A DNA stretch of 64,000 nt from Pseudomonas sp. LBUM920. Lineage in GTDB: Bacteria; Pseudomonadota; Gammaproteobacteria; Pseudomonadales; Pseudomonadaceae. The first letter of the stretch is position 1; the number at the start of each line of letters is the position of its first letter. The stretch spans positions 787,501 through 851,500 of the forward strand of contig NZ_CP027762.1 of assembly GCF_003852315.1 (NCBI RefSeq). The letters are read 5' to 3'. Positions 29,623 through 38,886 of this stretch are shown here, in pieces. The position numbers and the translations under genes are program-made. The notes under the pieces are model-generated. The model searched no databases and had not been told where the DNA came from. It was given only the letters and a program-made list of their open reading frames with translations.

Positions 29623-29756
29623 GGGGATTTACCTTTTACTGAAAGAGAAGGGTTCCATTTCCCTATGGAATCGAGTGTGTTGTGAGTAGGAAAATTCTGA
29701 AGTGTGAAGCAGCTTCAGGGTCAACTGCGGCAATGGGTCGCGACTAAGCCTGCGCG

Positions 29757-29790
29757 CAAAAAAAACGCCCCAGAGGGGCGTTAAAAAAAT
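29757..29790 (-). terminator. terminator after the porin gene
   Basis: Read on the minus strand: stem AACGCCCC / GGGGCGTT with loop TCT, then a run of eight T. It should stop transcription from the porin before czcR. The flanking 29623-29975 holds no gene and must carry the czcR promoter. Confidence 0.88.
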
Positions 29791-29979
29791 CATCTCTTTC
29801 CAAAGGAGCTAAAAAAAGCTTCAGAGACGAATGTTGCTCGGTGCTGACAAGCTGAAGCGAGTATAGGAAGTTCAACTTAACGGGAAGCTGGGGCCAATGT
29901 TACAGTTTTGATAGATAGCAATTTGTGAACAGATGTTAGTCAAGCGCGAACGAATGTAAGCACTCGACTGGGCGATTGT

Positions 29980-31299
29980 TCAAAGTGCGACCAATGGGTA
30001 TTGCGCAATCAGGCGAATTTCTTCCAGGTCTGACTCAAACGCACTGGAGCGCACGGTGGCCTGGCGCAAGCGCAATGACAAATCTTTCAGGCTGCCGCTT
30101 TGCACCACGTACTCGGCCTCGACATCCCTTTCCCAGCGGCGTTGATCTGTCAGCGGGTTGCCGGATGCATCGCGGCGCATGTACACCGCGCTGGCGTGGC
30201 TGTAATCGGCGCCGGTGCCTTTGGCATAACGGGTCATGAACGACAGGCCAGGTATACCGAACGCCTGCATGTCGAGGTCGTAACGGGCCATCCACGAACG
30301 CTCCTTGGGCGAATTGAAGTCGCTGTACTGGATCGAGTTATTGAGGAAAATCGAGTCCGATTGGCGCAGGTAATCAAAGTCGTCATCGCCGTTGTTGCGC
30401 TGGTGCGAGAGGGCCACGCTGTGAGCACCGACCTTTACCCCGAGCCTGGCACTCCAGATATTGTTGTCGAATTTGCCCAGCAGCTGTTTGCCTTCGTCCA
30501 CGGCCTTGTAATAGTTGAAATCGCCGAATAACGACACGTCGTCGGTCAGTGGGTAACTGGCGGCACTGCCGACGTAGTACTGGTCCCAGGCGTCCTTCAG
30601 GCGGCTGCTGTAGAGGCTCACGTTCAGGTGTTTGTTGACGGCGTACTCCCCCCCGAAATAGCCGATCCAGGGTGAGTCGACCTTGCCCGCGTAGAAGGTC
30701 GCGAAGCCCTTGTTCATCCCGCTTTCGCTTGGCTGGCTCATGCCGCTCAGGCGTCCGCCTTGCAGGCTCAAGCCCTCAAGGCTGGTGTTCTGCGCGGTGA
30801 CGCCGCGAAAGCTTTCCGGCAACAACCGCGAATCGCCGTAGGCCACCACCGGCGTAAGCGGGAACACATCGCCGGCCTTGATAACCGTGTCCAGCACGCG
30901 CAATTTCGCCGCGCTGCCGACTTTGCTGTAGCTGCCTTCGGGGTGATTGTCGCTGTCCACCGGCAGCACGCCGAACGAACCCTTGCCGCCGCTGCGACCG
31001 GTGCCCGAGTCGAGTTTCAGGCCGTACATGGCAAACGCATCCAGGCCAAAGCCTACGGTGCCTTGAGTAAAGCCGGATTCGAATTTGCCGATCAGACCCT
31101 GCGCCCAGGCTTGGGAATACCCATTGCCGGTCGGGCTGGACTGGCCCTTGCGGTCATCGCGATTGAAGTAAAAGTTGCGCGCCAGCACGGTTACGCTGCT
31201 GCCTTGGGTAAAACCATCGGGCGTGTCTTCCACCGCCGCGGCTGCCAGAGGCAGTGCAACAATCAATGAAAAGGGAAGGGTGTAGTAAGTAATGCTCAT
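29980..31299 (-). CDS. OprD-family outer-membrane porin
   Basis: 439 aa. Signal peptide to about residue 22 (ALPLAAAAVE). The sequence has OprD-family marks: N-terminal ARNFYFNRDDR, alternating amphipathic strands, the FGGEYAVNKHLNVSLYSSRLKD segment (shortened here to YSSRLKD), and a C-terminal strand ending in L. These are 18-strand channels for amino acids, peptides or organic acids. The open frame continues 38 codons upstream, but AGGAGCGAAAC precedes the ATG at 31299. The neighbouring czcRS pair makes zinc-dependent control plausible. Confidence 0.88.
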   Translation of the reverse strand: MSITYYTLPFSLIVALPLAAAAVEDTPDGFTQGSSVTVLARNFYFNRDDRKGQSSPTGNGYSQAWAQGLIGKFESGFTQGTVGFGLDAFAMYGLKLDSGTGRSGGKGSFGVLPVDSDNHPEGSYSKVGSAAKLRVLDTVIKAGDVFPLTPVVAYGDSRLLPESFRGVTAQNTSLEGLSLQGGRLSGMSQPSESGMNKGFATFYAGKVDSPWIGYFGGEYAVNKHLNVSLYSSRLKDAWDQYYVGSAASYPLTDDVSLFGDFNYYKAVDEGKQLLGKFDNNIWSARLGVKVGAHSVALSHQRNNGDDDFDYLRQSDSIFLNNSIQYSDFNSPKERSWMARYDLDMQAFGIPGLSFMTRYAKGTGADYSHASAVYMRRDASGNPLTDQRRWERDVEAEYVVQSGSLKDLSLRLRQATVRSSAFESDLEEIRLIAQYPLVAL

Positions 31300-31525
31300 G
31301 TTTCGCTCCTGGGTGTTGGCAGTTTTCAGCTTCTTATAGGTAGGGGCGTTTTTATTGATCTGGCCCCGGCTGATAGTTGCAAACAGTGGATAACGGTCAG
31401 GTGGCGCGAACATTACAATTCTGGAAGCTCACCGCGATCTAACAGATAAGTAATGTTTTGGTGAACATGGCGACAGGGTTGGTTGATTAGTCTCGTGACT
31501 GAACTTATCAACCGAGGAACCTGTA

Positions 31526-31858
31526 ATGACATTTTATAAAATTGGCTTGGGTGTATTAGCTGCAGTCCTGTCACTGAGTGCGATGGCCGAAGGCGGAGGC
31601 GACCGCACGTTTGCGCTGATGATGGAGCGTAATCAAAAAGCCATGGCGGCTTACGCGCAAAAAAACGGCCAGCCAGCACCCCAGGTGCAGGCGTATCGCT
31701 ATGGCATGGCGCTGGATATTGCCAAGGTCGTCAACGTTACGCCGCCGATCAGTTCGTGCAATGCCGTGCCTTCACGCATGACCTATGAAGACTCCAGCGG
31801 CAAACTCAATACGGTGGAATACAAGGTGATGGGTGTTTGCCGAAACAACGGCAGTTAA
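31526..31858 (+). CDS. DUF2790 periplasmic protein
   Basis: 110 aa, signal peptide (ends LSAMAEG near residue 22), then the DUF2790 pattern RYGMALDIAKVVNV ... C ... VPSRMTYEDSSGKL ... Y-x-V-x-G-x-C, with two cysteines that may pair. Pseudomonas members are often found near copper or zinc two-component genes and are metal-induced; mechanism unknown. Divergent from the porin gene; 226 bp between them should hold both promoters. Confidence 0.82.
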   Translation: MTFYKIGLGVLAAVLSLSAMAEGGGDRTFALMMERNQKAMAAYAQKNGQPAPQVQAYRYGMALDIAKVVNVTPPISSCNAVPSRMTYEDSSGKLNTVEYKVMGVCRNNGS

Positions 31859-31962
31859 TGGATCCAAAAAAACAGTTGGGCACGCCACAAAAAAGCGCTT
31901 CAGAAAACCTCGTCAGCGCCGATGCAGGTCAGATCCATCTCCCAAATGACCATCGGTGCCCC

Positions 31963-33279
31963 ATGTTCAACACCCGTTTGAAGCAGGAGCTGTCGGCTCT
32001 TCGCGAAGAGTTGTCTAGCTTGCAACAGGTCAAGGAGAGCCTGGAAAGCGAAATGCTGTGCCTGACGCTGGACGCCGAAGGCCGGGTGGAGTGGGCGAAT
32101 GCCAACTTCCTGCAAGAGCTGTCGTACCAGGCCTCCAACATAGTGGGGCGGCACATAGACGAGCTGGTGCCCACGCACCTGCGCCAGGACGAATTCCAGC
32201 AGCGCTTTCGCAATGCCCTGGTGCGCGGCGAACACTTCGCCGGCACCGTGCGCCTGATGCGCGGCAACGGCAAAGAGGCATGGTTGCGCTCGATCCTGCA
32301 ACCGGTGCGCAGTTCTGACGGGCGCATCAAGCATTTTTCGATTTACTCCAGCGACCTCACCCGCACCATCGAGGGGTCGCGCGAGCATGAGAACCTGATC
32401 ACCGCGCTGGTGCGTTCCACTGCAGTGATCGAGTTCGACCTCGGCGGCCATGTGCTGACCGCGAACGACCGGTTCCTCGGTGGCATGGGCTACAGCCTGG
32501 CGCAGATCCAGGGCAAACATCACCGTATGTTCTGCGAACCGGAGGAATACAACAGCGCCGAGTACCAGCATTTCTGGAAACGTTTGAACGCCGGTGAGTT
32601 TGTGGCGGCGCGCTTCAAACGGGTCGACAGCCATGGCCGTGTGGTGTGGCTGGAGGCGACCTACAACCCGGTGCTGGATGCCAATGACCGCCTTTACAAA
32701 GTGGTCAAGTTCGCCACGGTGATCACCGACCAGGTCAACCAGGAACAGGCCGTGGCCGAAGCCGCAAACATCGCCTACAGCACCTCGCTGCAAACCGACA
32801 ACAGTGCCCAGCGCGGCACCACTGTCGTGACGCAGGCGGTGGATGTCATGCGTGATCTGGCCAGGCACATGCAGCAGGCCGGTGATGGCATCGAGGCGCT
32901 GAACGCTCAGTCCCAAGTGATCGGCACCATCGTCAAGACCATCAGCGGCATCGCTGAGCAAACCAACTTGCTGGCGCTCAACGCGGCCATCGAAGCGGCG
33001 CGGGCCGGCGAGCAGGGCCGTGGCTTTGCGGTGGTGGCCGATGAAGTGCGTCAGTTGGCCTCGCGCACCAGCAAGGCCACCGAGGAAATCGTCGGCGTGG
33101 TTCGTCAGAACCAGGACATGGCCCGCGATGCGGTGTCCTTGATGACCGAGGGCCGTTTGCAGGCCGAGCAAGGCTTGGCCCTGGCGGCCGAGGCGGGCAC
33201 GGTGATTGTGGAAATCCAGGACGGTGCACAAAAAGTGGTGAGCGCGGTCGGGCAGTTTGCCAATCAGCTGTCGAGCTGA
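31963..33279 (+). CDS. soluble chemoreceptor with two PAS domains (BdlA/Aer-like)
   Basis: 438 aa with no membrane segment: a short coiled coil, PAS1 (about 28-140), PAS2 (about 150-265) and a methyl-accepting signalling domain with the invariant hairpin tip GIAEQTNLLALNAAIEAARA. The two-PAS plus short MCP arrangement and length are those of P. aeruginosa BdlA, which controls biofilm dispersion. An in-frame ATG at 31858 overlaps the upstream stop (TAATG), but its extra 35 residues look non-coding, so I choose 31963. Which stimulus it senses is not visible. Confidence 0.8.
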   Translation: MFNTRLKQELSALREELSSLQQVKESLESEMLCLTLDAEGRVEWANANFLQELSYQASNIVGRHIDELVPTHLRQDEFQQRFRNALVRGEHFAGTVRLMRGNGKEAWLRSILQPVRSSDGRIKHFSIYSSDLTRTIEGSREHENLITALVRSTAVIEFDLGGHVLTANDRFLGGMGYSLAQIQGKHHRMFCEPEEYNSAEYQHFWKRLNAGEFVAARFKRVDSHGRVVWLEATYNPVLDANDRLYKVVKFATVITDQVNQEQAVAEAANIAYSTSLQTDNSAQRGTTVVTQAVDVMRDLARHMQQAGDGIEALNAQSQVIGTIVKTISGIAEQTNLLALNAAIEAARAGEQGRGFAVVADEVRQLASRTSKATEEIVGVVRQNQDMARDAVSLMTEGRLQAEQGLALAAEAGTVIVEIQDGAQKVVSAVGQFANQLSS

Positions 33280-33339
33280 CCCGCAGGGCTTGTGCTTGAG
33301 GTATCGTAGGTTTTTTCTTGCTTGAAGAGCCGTCCCTCC

Positions 33340-33915
33340 ATGAGCCCTACCCACCGACGTCCCGTACCTTTGTCCAAGGCCTACCGTTTGCTCAATCACG
33401 GGCCGACCGTATTGGTGAGCGCGGCCCACGATGGCAAGCGCAATATCATGGCCGCTGCCTGGGCCATGCCGCTTGATTTCGAACCGCCGAAGGTCGCCGT
33501 GGTGCTCGACAAGGCCACCTGGACCCGCCAGCTGCTGGAAGCCGCCGGCACCTTTGTGCTGCAGGTGCCTTGCGTGGCCCAGGCCGATCTGGTGCAGACG
33601 GTCGGCAACACCACGGGCGCAGACACCGACAAATTCGCCACCTATGGCTTGCAGACATTCAGCGCTGAACACACCGAAGCGCCGCTGCTGGAAGGTTGCG
33701 TAGCGTGGCTGGAATGCCGCCTGCTGCCCGAGCCTCATCACCAACAGACCTACGATTTATTCCTCGGCGAAGTCGTCGCGGCCTATGCCGACGCGCGCGT
33801 GTTCAGCGACGGGCACTGGCATTTCGAAGGCCATGACGAATTGCGCACCTTGCACCATATCGCGGGCGGAAATTTCCTGAGCATCGGCGAGCCGGTGGTC
33901 GGGCGCCAGCTGTAG
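33340..33915 (+). CDS. flavin reductase-like FMN-binding protein
   Basis: 191 aa, split-barrel flavin reductase family. VSAAHDGKRNIMAAAWAMPLDF near the N-terminus and a C-terminal H-H-I-A-G-G are typical FMN-binding elements. Could be a flavin reductase or a related FMN protein of unknown substrate. ATG 33340 is preferred over the in-frame TTG at 33322. Its end nearly touches the convergent LysR gene. Confidence 0.78.
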   Translation: MSPTHRRPVPLSKAYRLLNHGPTVLVSAAHDGKRNIMAAAWAMPLDFEPPKVAVVLDKATWTRQLLEAAGTFVLQVPCVAQADLVQTVGNTTGADTDKFATYGLQTFSAEHTEAPLLEGCVAWLECRLLPEPHHQQTYDLFLGEVVAAYADARVFSDGHWHFEGHDELRTLHHIAGGNFLSIGEPVVGRQL

Positions 33916-33918
33916 GCT

Positions 33919-34803
33919 TTACCAGCGGGCGTTTGCCAGTGCTTGGGCAAACGCCATCAGCTTGGGCGAATACTGCCGGGACGGCGGATAGACCAGTGAG
34001 ATCGCGCGACTGCGCCCGGCCATGTCTTCCAGCAACGGCACCAGGCGCCCGGCGGCCATGGCCTCGCGCACCGCAAAATCCATCACCTGGGCGATGCCGA
34101 ACCCCCCCACCGCGCCGTCTACCAGCGCATCGCCGCTGTCGAAAATAAGCCGTCCCTCGATGCTCACGTCCTGCACTTTGCCCTCGCTCATGAACTGCCA
34201 ATCCACCATGCGTCCGCTGCGCAAGTTACGCACAGTGAGGCAGCTGTGGTCCTTGAGCTCGTCCACCGTTTGCGGCGTGCCGCAACGCGCCAGATAAGCC
34301 GGCGAGGCCACCGTGACCCAGCGCAACGGCGGCAGGGCACGGGCGATCAGGCGTTGATCCTGGATCTCGCCCGTGCGCAACAGGGCGTCGAAACCTTCGT
34401 CGACGATATCCACCAGCCGGTCAGTCATCACCGCTTCGATGCGCAATTGGGGATGGCGCAATGTCAGTTCGCCGATCACCGGCATCACCACCTTGCGACC
34501 GAACAACGACGGTGTGCTGATTTTCAACAGGCCGGACGGGCTGCTGCGTCGGTCGAGCATCAGCTTTTCGGTTTCAGCCAGTTCTGCCAGTAACGGCGCG
34601 CTGCGCTCGTACAGCATCTGACCGTCGGGCGTAAGGCTGACGCTGCGCGTGTTGCGCTGCAGCAAGCGCACACCCAGTTGGCTTTCCAGGCGCGAGATGG
34701 CGCGGGACAGCCCAGACTGCGTCAGCCCCAATTCACCGGCCGCGCGGGTAAAGCTGCGGGTTTCGGCCACGCGGACCAAGAGTCGAACAGCGTTCAGATC
34801 CAT
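33919..34803 (-). CDS. LysR-family transcriptional regulator
   Basis: 294 aa. N-terminal winged helix (LLVRVAETRSFTRAAGELGL, residues about 6-25, then QSGLSRAISRLESQLG) and a substrate-binding domain. The start is the ATG giving MDLNAVRLL; the longer open frame is not coding. Divergent from the MFS efflux gene at 34898 with 94 bp between, so it probably regulates that gene, as is common for LysR proteins. Confidence 0.9.
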   Translation of the reverse strand: MDLNAVRLLVRVAETRSFTRAAGELGLTQSGLSRAISRLESQLGVRLLQRNTRSVSLTPDGQMLYERSAPLLAELAETEKLMLDRRSSPSGLLKISTPSLFGRKVVMPVIGELTLRHPQLRIEAVMTDRLVDIVDEGFDALLRTGEIQDQRLIARALPPLRWVTVASPAYLARCGTPQTVDELKDHSCLTVRNLRSGRMVDWQFMSEGKVQDVSIEGRLIFDSGDALVDGAVGGFGIAQVMDFAVREAMAAGRLVPLLEDMAGRSRAISLVYPPSRQYSPKLMAFAQALANARW

Positions 34804-34897
34804 GATTAAAGTCATTACTGAAAGAGTGATAGCGCTATTTATCATCTGTCGGGCATGAAAGAAACTGGCACCTCTTATTTTCGGACTGGACGCTGTG

Positions 34898-36268
34898 ATG
34901 TCTCCCTCTCGACCCTCTGGCTGGATGCTTTTATTGCTGGCCACCGCGCAACTGATCATCGCCCTGGATGCCACCATTGTGTTTGTCGCCCTGCCGCAGA
35001 TTGGCGCGCACCTGGATTTTTCCGCGCAGCAATTGCAATGGGTGGTGAGCGCCTACAGCGTGGCGTTTGGTGGCTTTCTGTTGCTGGGTGGCAGGGCGAC
35101 TGACTTGCTTGGCAAACGCCGTTTTTACCGGGTGGGCCAGTCGCTGTATGCGCTGGCCTCCCTGGCGGCGGTGCTCGGCGGCAGCGCGGTGTTGCTGGTG
35201 CTTGCGCGGGCGGTGCAAGGCGTGGGCGGGGCATTGTTGTTCCCGGCCACGTTGGCGTTGATCAACACGCACTATGCCGAAGGCCCTGCACGCAATCGGG
35301 CGTTTGCGGTGTGGAGCGCAGCCTCGGCAGCGGGGCTGGCACTCGGCGCATTACTGGGCGGCGTGCTGACTCAGGTGTGGGGATGGGAGTCGGTGTTTCT
35401 GGTGAATGTGCCGTTGGCGGGCGGCTGCGCGTGGGCGGCGCGTTACTGGATTCCAGCCGATGGCGAGCGTGTACGTGGGCGCAAATTCGACATCGTCGGC
35501 GCCTTGACGGTGACCGTCGGCGGCACGTTGCTGGTATTCGCGCTGGTGCAAGGCCCCGAGTGGGGCTGGTCGGCGCCGCAGACGCTGGGCTGCATCGCCT
35601 TGGCGCTGGCATTGCTTGGGTTGTTCGCGTGGATCGAGCACCGCGGCAGCGATCCGCTGATGCCGCTGCGTTTGTTTGCCTACCGCGAACTGCGCATGGC
35701 GATGGTGCTTACGGCGGTGTTCATGAGCAGCTTTGGCGTGCAGTACTACTTCCTGGCGCTGTATTACCAGCAGGTCTATGGCTACAGCGTATTGCAGGCC
35801 GGTTTGGCGTTTTTACCGGCGACCCTGGTGTGCACGTTCGGCATCTGGTTGGCAGAGCGTTCGCTGGCCAGGCTGGGGCTGCGCAACACCTTGGTCAGCG
35901 GGCAACTGGCGGGCGCGGTGGGCATTGCACTGGTGTGTTGGGCGTTGCCGACGGGCGTAGGGTTTTGGTCGCTGTTGCCGGGCATCTTCATTTTGAGCAT
36001 CGGGCAGGGCATGACCTGGACAGCGATGTGGGTGGCGGCGGGGCTGGGTATTCGGCCTGGGGAGCAGGGCGTGGCGGCGGGGATGGCGTCTACCAGCCAG
36101 CAGATCGGCGGGGCGTTGGGCCTGGCGGTGCTGGTCTCGGTGGCGAATGCGGGCGGGATCGAGCTGGCGCTGTGGTGGAGCGCGGCAATTGCCTTGGTCG
36201 GCGCGGTGTTGGCGTTGCGGCTCAAAACGCAAGCGCCCGAGCCGAATGCGATAGTGGAACCAACATAG
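34898..36268 (+). CDS. MFS drug efflux transporter, DHA2 (14-TM) type
   Basis: 456 aa. ALDATIVFVALPQIGAHLDF in TM1 is the DHA2/EmrB-QacA signature; LGGRATDLLGKRRFY is motif A, and 14 hydrophobic segments are present. Probably exports toxic organic compounds. ATG 34898 chosen over the GTG 3 nt upstream. Divergent LysR gene is the likely regulator. Confidence 0.87.
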   Translation: MSPSRPSGWMLLLLATAQLIIALDATIVFVALPQIGAHLDFSAQQLQWVVSAYSVAFGGFLLLGGRATDLLGKRRFYRVGQSLYALASLAAVLGGSAVLLVLARAVQGVGGALLFPATLALINTHYAEGPARNRAFAVWSAASAAGLALGALLGGVLTQVWGWESVFLVNVPLAGGCAWAARYWIPADGERVRGRKFDIVGALTVTVGGTLLVFALVQGPEWGWSAPQTLGCIALALALLGLFAWIEHRGSDPLMPLRLFAYRELRMAMVLTAVFMSSFGVQYYFLALYYQQVYGYSVLQAGLAFLPATLVCTFGIWLAERSLARLGLRNTLVSGQLAGAVGIALVCWALPTGVGFWSLLPGIFILSIGQGMTWTAMWVAAGLGIRPGEQGVAAGMASTSQQIGGALGLAVLVSVANAGGIELALWWSAAIALVGAVLALRLKTQAPEPNAIVEPT

Positions 36269-36274
36269 AACCCA

Positions 36275-36363
36275 TGTGGGAGCGGGCTTGCTCGCGAAGG
36301 CGGTGGGTCAGTCACTCATAAGTCGACTGACACTGCGCTTTCGCGAGCAAGCCCGCTCCCACA
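36275..36363. repeat. REP pair (REPIN)
   Basis: Arms TGTGGGAGCGGGCTTGCTCG at the left and the exact complement at the right, about 40 bp apart; nearly the same element as at 11161-11250. Lies between convergent genes. Confidence 0.93.
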
Positions 36364-36381
36364 TTTTGAATGCGTTTCACA

Positions 36382-37191
36382 TCAGCGCCCGAGCATCTTC
36401 ACCCAGCGCGACGGCGGCATGCCGTAGGTGCTGCGAAACTGTCGAGTCATATGGCTCTGGTCGGTGAAACCGGCGGTCAGCGCCGCGTCCACCAGCGATT
36501 GGCCCTGGGCCAGCAAGCCGCGCACCAGGTCCAACCGTCGCATGGTCAGGTACCGATAGGGACTGGTGCCGAACAACAAGCGAAAATCCCGCGACAGCGC
36601 CCAGCGATCACGGCCGCAATGGTCGGCCATTTCATCCAGGGTGATGCTGCGGCCCAAGGCGCTGTGGATAAATTCCCGCGCGCGCTCGGCGGCGACGTAA
36701 TCGAAGGATTTACGGCTGATGATCACCCCCGAGGCCGCGCTCAGGGCTTGCGCCAGGTCGTACAGCGCGTCCTGTTCCTGCATCGGGTCAATCGGGCAGT
36801 CCAGGCTTTGCAGCAACACCTCGCTGGCGCGGAACAGCCGTGGGTCAGTCGACAAGCCGTTGTGGATAAACGGCAACGGCCGGCCGCCGAGAATCTGCTG
36901 GATCAGCGCCGGCTCCACATAAATCATGCGGTACTTGAAGCCTTCCACACTGCTGGCGCGGCCGTCGTGGGATTCATCGGGGTGAATCACCATGGTCGTG
37001 CCCGGCAGGCTGTGGGTCATGCAGCCGCGGTAGTGGTAGCTCTGCACGCCAAACAAGGTGCGCCCGATGGCGTAGGTGTCATGGCGATGCGGGTCGAATG
37101 CAAAGCCGGCAAAATACGCTTCGATACGGTCCAGGCCGCTGGCGTGTGGGGCGCGGTGCAACCAATCGAGGGTGGAAGTGGGTTGGCCCAT
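36382..37191 (-). CDS. AraC-family transcriptional regulator
   Basis: 269 aa. N-terminal cupin-like arm (FDPHRHDTYAIG, H-x-H) and a C-terminal double helix-turn-helix with AALTAGFTDQSHMTRQFRSTYG near residues 232-253 (key part FTDQSHMTRQFR). Targets unknown; the nearest divergent gene is the DUF2975 protein, and a LysE-type exporter lies 1 kb away, a pairing seen in other pseudomonads. Confidence 0.88.
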   Translation of the reverse strand: MGQPTSTLDWLHRAPHASGLDRIEAYFAGFAFDPHRHDTYAIGRTLFGVQSYHYRGCMTHSLPGTTMVIHPDESHDGRASSVEGFKYRMIYVEPALIQQILGGRPLPFIHNGLSTDPRLFRASEVLLQSLDCPIDPMQEQDALYDLAQALSAASGVIISRKSFDYVAAERAREFIHSALGRSITLDEMADHCGRDRWALSRDFRLLFGTSPYRYLTMRRLDLVRGLLAQGQSLVDAALTAGFTDQSHMTRQFRSTYGMPPSRWVKMLGR

Positions 37192-37386
37192 GGTGACTTG
37201 TCACAAATAGAGGTGGGAAACACGTTAACCCAGTCTGGCGTGCCGTGTCTGTCGAGGTCTTGAACGATTGTGCGTGCTTGAGAGGAGGTATTCGCCAGCG
37301 CAAATGTTGATCTGGGTTAATAAATGATTGTTTTACGATAATTAATCTATTATTTTTGCGACCTCACTCATTGATCGAGGTTGCTT

Positions 37387-37947
37387 ATGAATACCCAACG
37401 TCTGGCTCAACTCAGCCAGCGCATGTCGCTGCTGACGCTCTTGCTGATTGTCGTCATGCTGGTGCTCAACACTGGCGTCTGGCTGTTTCCGGTGCTGGGT
37501 TCTTCCGCCGATGGCCTGGGCCTCAGCTTTTCCTTGAGTGACCGGATTCAGGACAGCGGCGTGCAAATCGCGCTGCTCCCGTGGTGGCAAAAACTCGGCG
37601 GGATTGTTCTTTCCAGCATCCCGCTGGTGGCCTTGGTGTCGGGCTTGAACCATCTGCGCCAGCTGTTTCGCAACTATGCGCGGGGCGAGTATTTCTCCAG
37701 CGCGGCGGCGCAGCACCTGGGTAAAGTCGGTCGCGCCGTTGCATTGTGGGTACTGCTGGACTTTTTATGCGAGCCGTTGCTGGGCCTTTGGGTCTCGATG
37801 AACGAGCCGTTGGGCCAGCGATTTTTCACCTTGAGTCTGACCCCGCCGAGCTTTGTCGCGTTGTTTCTCGCTGCCTGTATCGCAGTAATCGCGCGTATCC
37901 TGTGGCAGGCCAGCGAAGTGGATTCTGAAAACCGCACTTTTGTTTGA
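37387..37947 (+). CDS. DUF2975 membrane protein
   Basis: 186 aa with four hydrophobic segments, DUF2975-like. The start is ATG 37387 after GAGG. It partners with the next small HTH gene, 7 bp after its stop; the DUF2975 plus YozG-like HTH pair is a recurring two-gene unit in bacteria, with unknown role. Confidence 0.78.
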   Translation: MNTQRLAQLSQRMSLLTLLLIVVMLVLNTGVWLFPVLGSSADGLGLSFSLSDRIQDSGVQIALLPWWQKLGGIVLSSIPLVALVSGLNHLRQLFRNYARGEYFSSAAAQHLGKVGRAVALWVLLDFLCEPLLGLWVSMNEPLGQRFFTLSLTPPSFVALFLAACIAVIARILWQASEVDSENRTFV

Positions 37948-37954
37948 GATCGAA

Positions 37955-38173
37955 ATGCCCATTGTGATTGAACTGGACGTTATGCTTGCCCGGCGCAAGG
38001 TCAAATCCAAAGACCTGGCAGCCGCCATCGGGATTACCGAACAGAACCTGTCGTTGCTCAAACAAGGCAAGGTCAAGGGCATACGGCTGGGTACGCTGGA
38101 TGCAATCTGTGCCTACCTGGACTGCCAGCCTGGCGACCTGCTGGTGCACACGCCTGAACCTGCGGGCGAATAG
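37955..38173 (+). CDS. small Cro/XRE (YozG-like) HTH regulator
   Basis: 72 aa, one helix-turn-helix: LDVMLARRKVKSKDLAAAIG then ITEQNLSLLKQGKVKGIR, DAICAYLDCQPGDLL at the end. Start is ATG 37955 (MPIVIELDV). Forms an operon with the DUF2975 gene upstream, whose activity it may regulate. Confidence 0.85.
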   Translation: MPIVIELDVMLARRKVKSKDLAAAIGITEQNLSLLKQGKVKGIRLGTLDAICAYLDCQPGDLLVHTPEPAGE

Positions 38174-38203
38174 GTTTAACCATTTACCAAGAGGGATCGC
38201 CCC

Positions 38204-38842
38204 ATGCTGTTCTCCGATCTGCCGTATGTCGCGCCGTTGTTGTCGCTGGGGCTGCTTTGGACCGTCGCGGTGGTGACGCCGGGGCCGAACTTCTTCAATA
38301 CTGCCCAACTGGCGGCGAGCTGTTCGCGTCGGCATGGCGTGGTGGCGTCTGCCGGAGTGGCCACGGGCACGGTGATCTGGGGGCTGGCGGGCGGTTTGGG
38401 CATCAAGTCGCTGTTCACTGCGGCGCCCATGCTCTATCTGGCATTCAAGATCATCGGTGGCTGCTACCTGATCTACCTGGGGCTGAAACTGTTCAAGCGT
38501 TCGGCGCCAACCGCGAGCCAGACAGTGTTGCCCGACGAACCCACGCGCTCGCTGTTCTTTGCCTGGCGCTTCGGTCTGCTGGGCAACTTGTCCAACCCCA
38601 AGGCCGCGCTGTTCGTCGCCACGGCCTTCGCTTCGACCATGCCGCCTTCACCGTCGCCGACATTGTTGGCCCTGGCGGTGATTACCATGGCCACCTTGTC
38701 ATTCAGTTGGTACACCAGCGTAGCCCTGGTGTTTTCCAGCGAGCGCATGGCCAATCTCTACAGCCGTTCACGCAAGTGGCTCGACCGGTTTGCCGGTGGG
38801 TGCTACCTGTTGTTCGGCGCACATCTGGTAGCGAATCGCTGA
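38204..38842 (+). CDS. LysE/RhtB-family amino-acid exporter
   Basis: 212 aa, six membrane segments, LysE-family TPGPNFF motif near residues 26-32 and GLLGNLSNPKAALF near 120. Exports amino acids or small polar metabolites. AGAGGG ribosome-binding site 9 nt upstream. Confidence 0.87.
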   Translation: MLFSDLPYVAPLLSLGLLWTVAVVTPGPNFFNTAQLAASCSRRHGVVASAGVATGTVIWGLAGGLGIKSLFTAAPMLYLAFKIIGGCYLIYLGLKLFKRSAPTASQTVLPDEPTRSLFFAWRFGLLGNLSNPKAALFVATAFASTMPPSPSPTLLALAVITMATLSFSWYTSVALVFSSERMANLYSRSRKWLDRFAGGCYLLFGAHLVANR

Positions 38843-38886
38843 CCGCTCATGGTAAGAAGCCTTACTTTCAACAGTGAGGCCGAGTC

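Noticed and set aside
31900..33744. 614-codon frame antisense to the chemoreceptor and flavin reductase genes
   Set aside because: Shadow frame; the plus-strand products have intact domains.
36663..36869. Two TGTGGATAA DnaA-box matches in the AraC gene
   Set aside because: They lie inside a coding region with suitable codons; no regulatory meaning is claimed.
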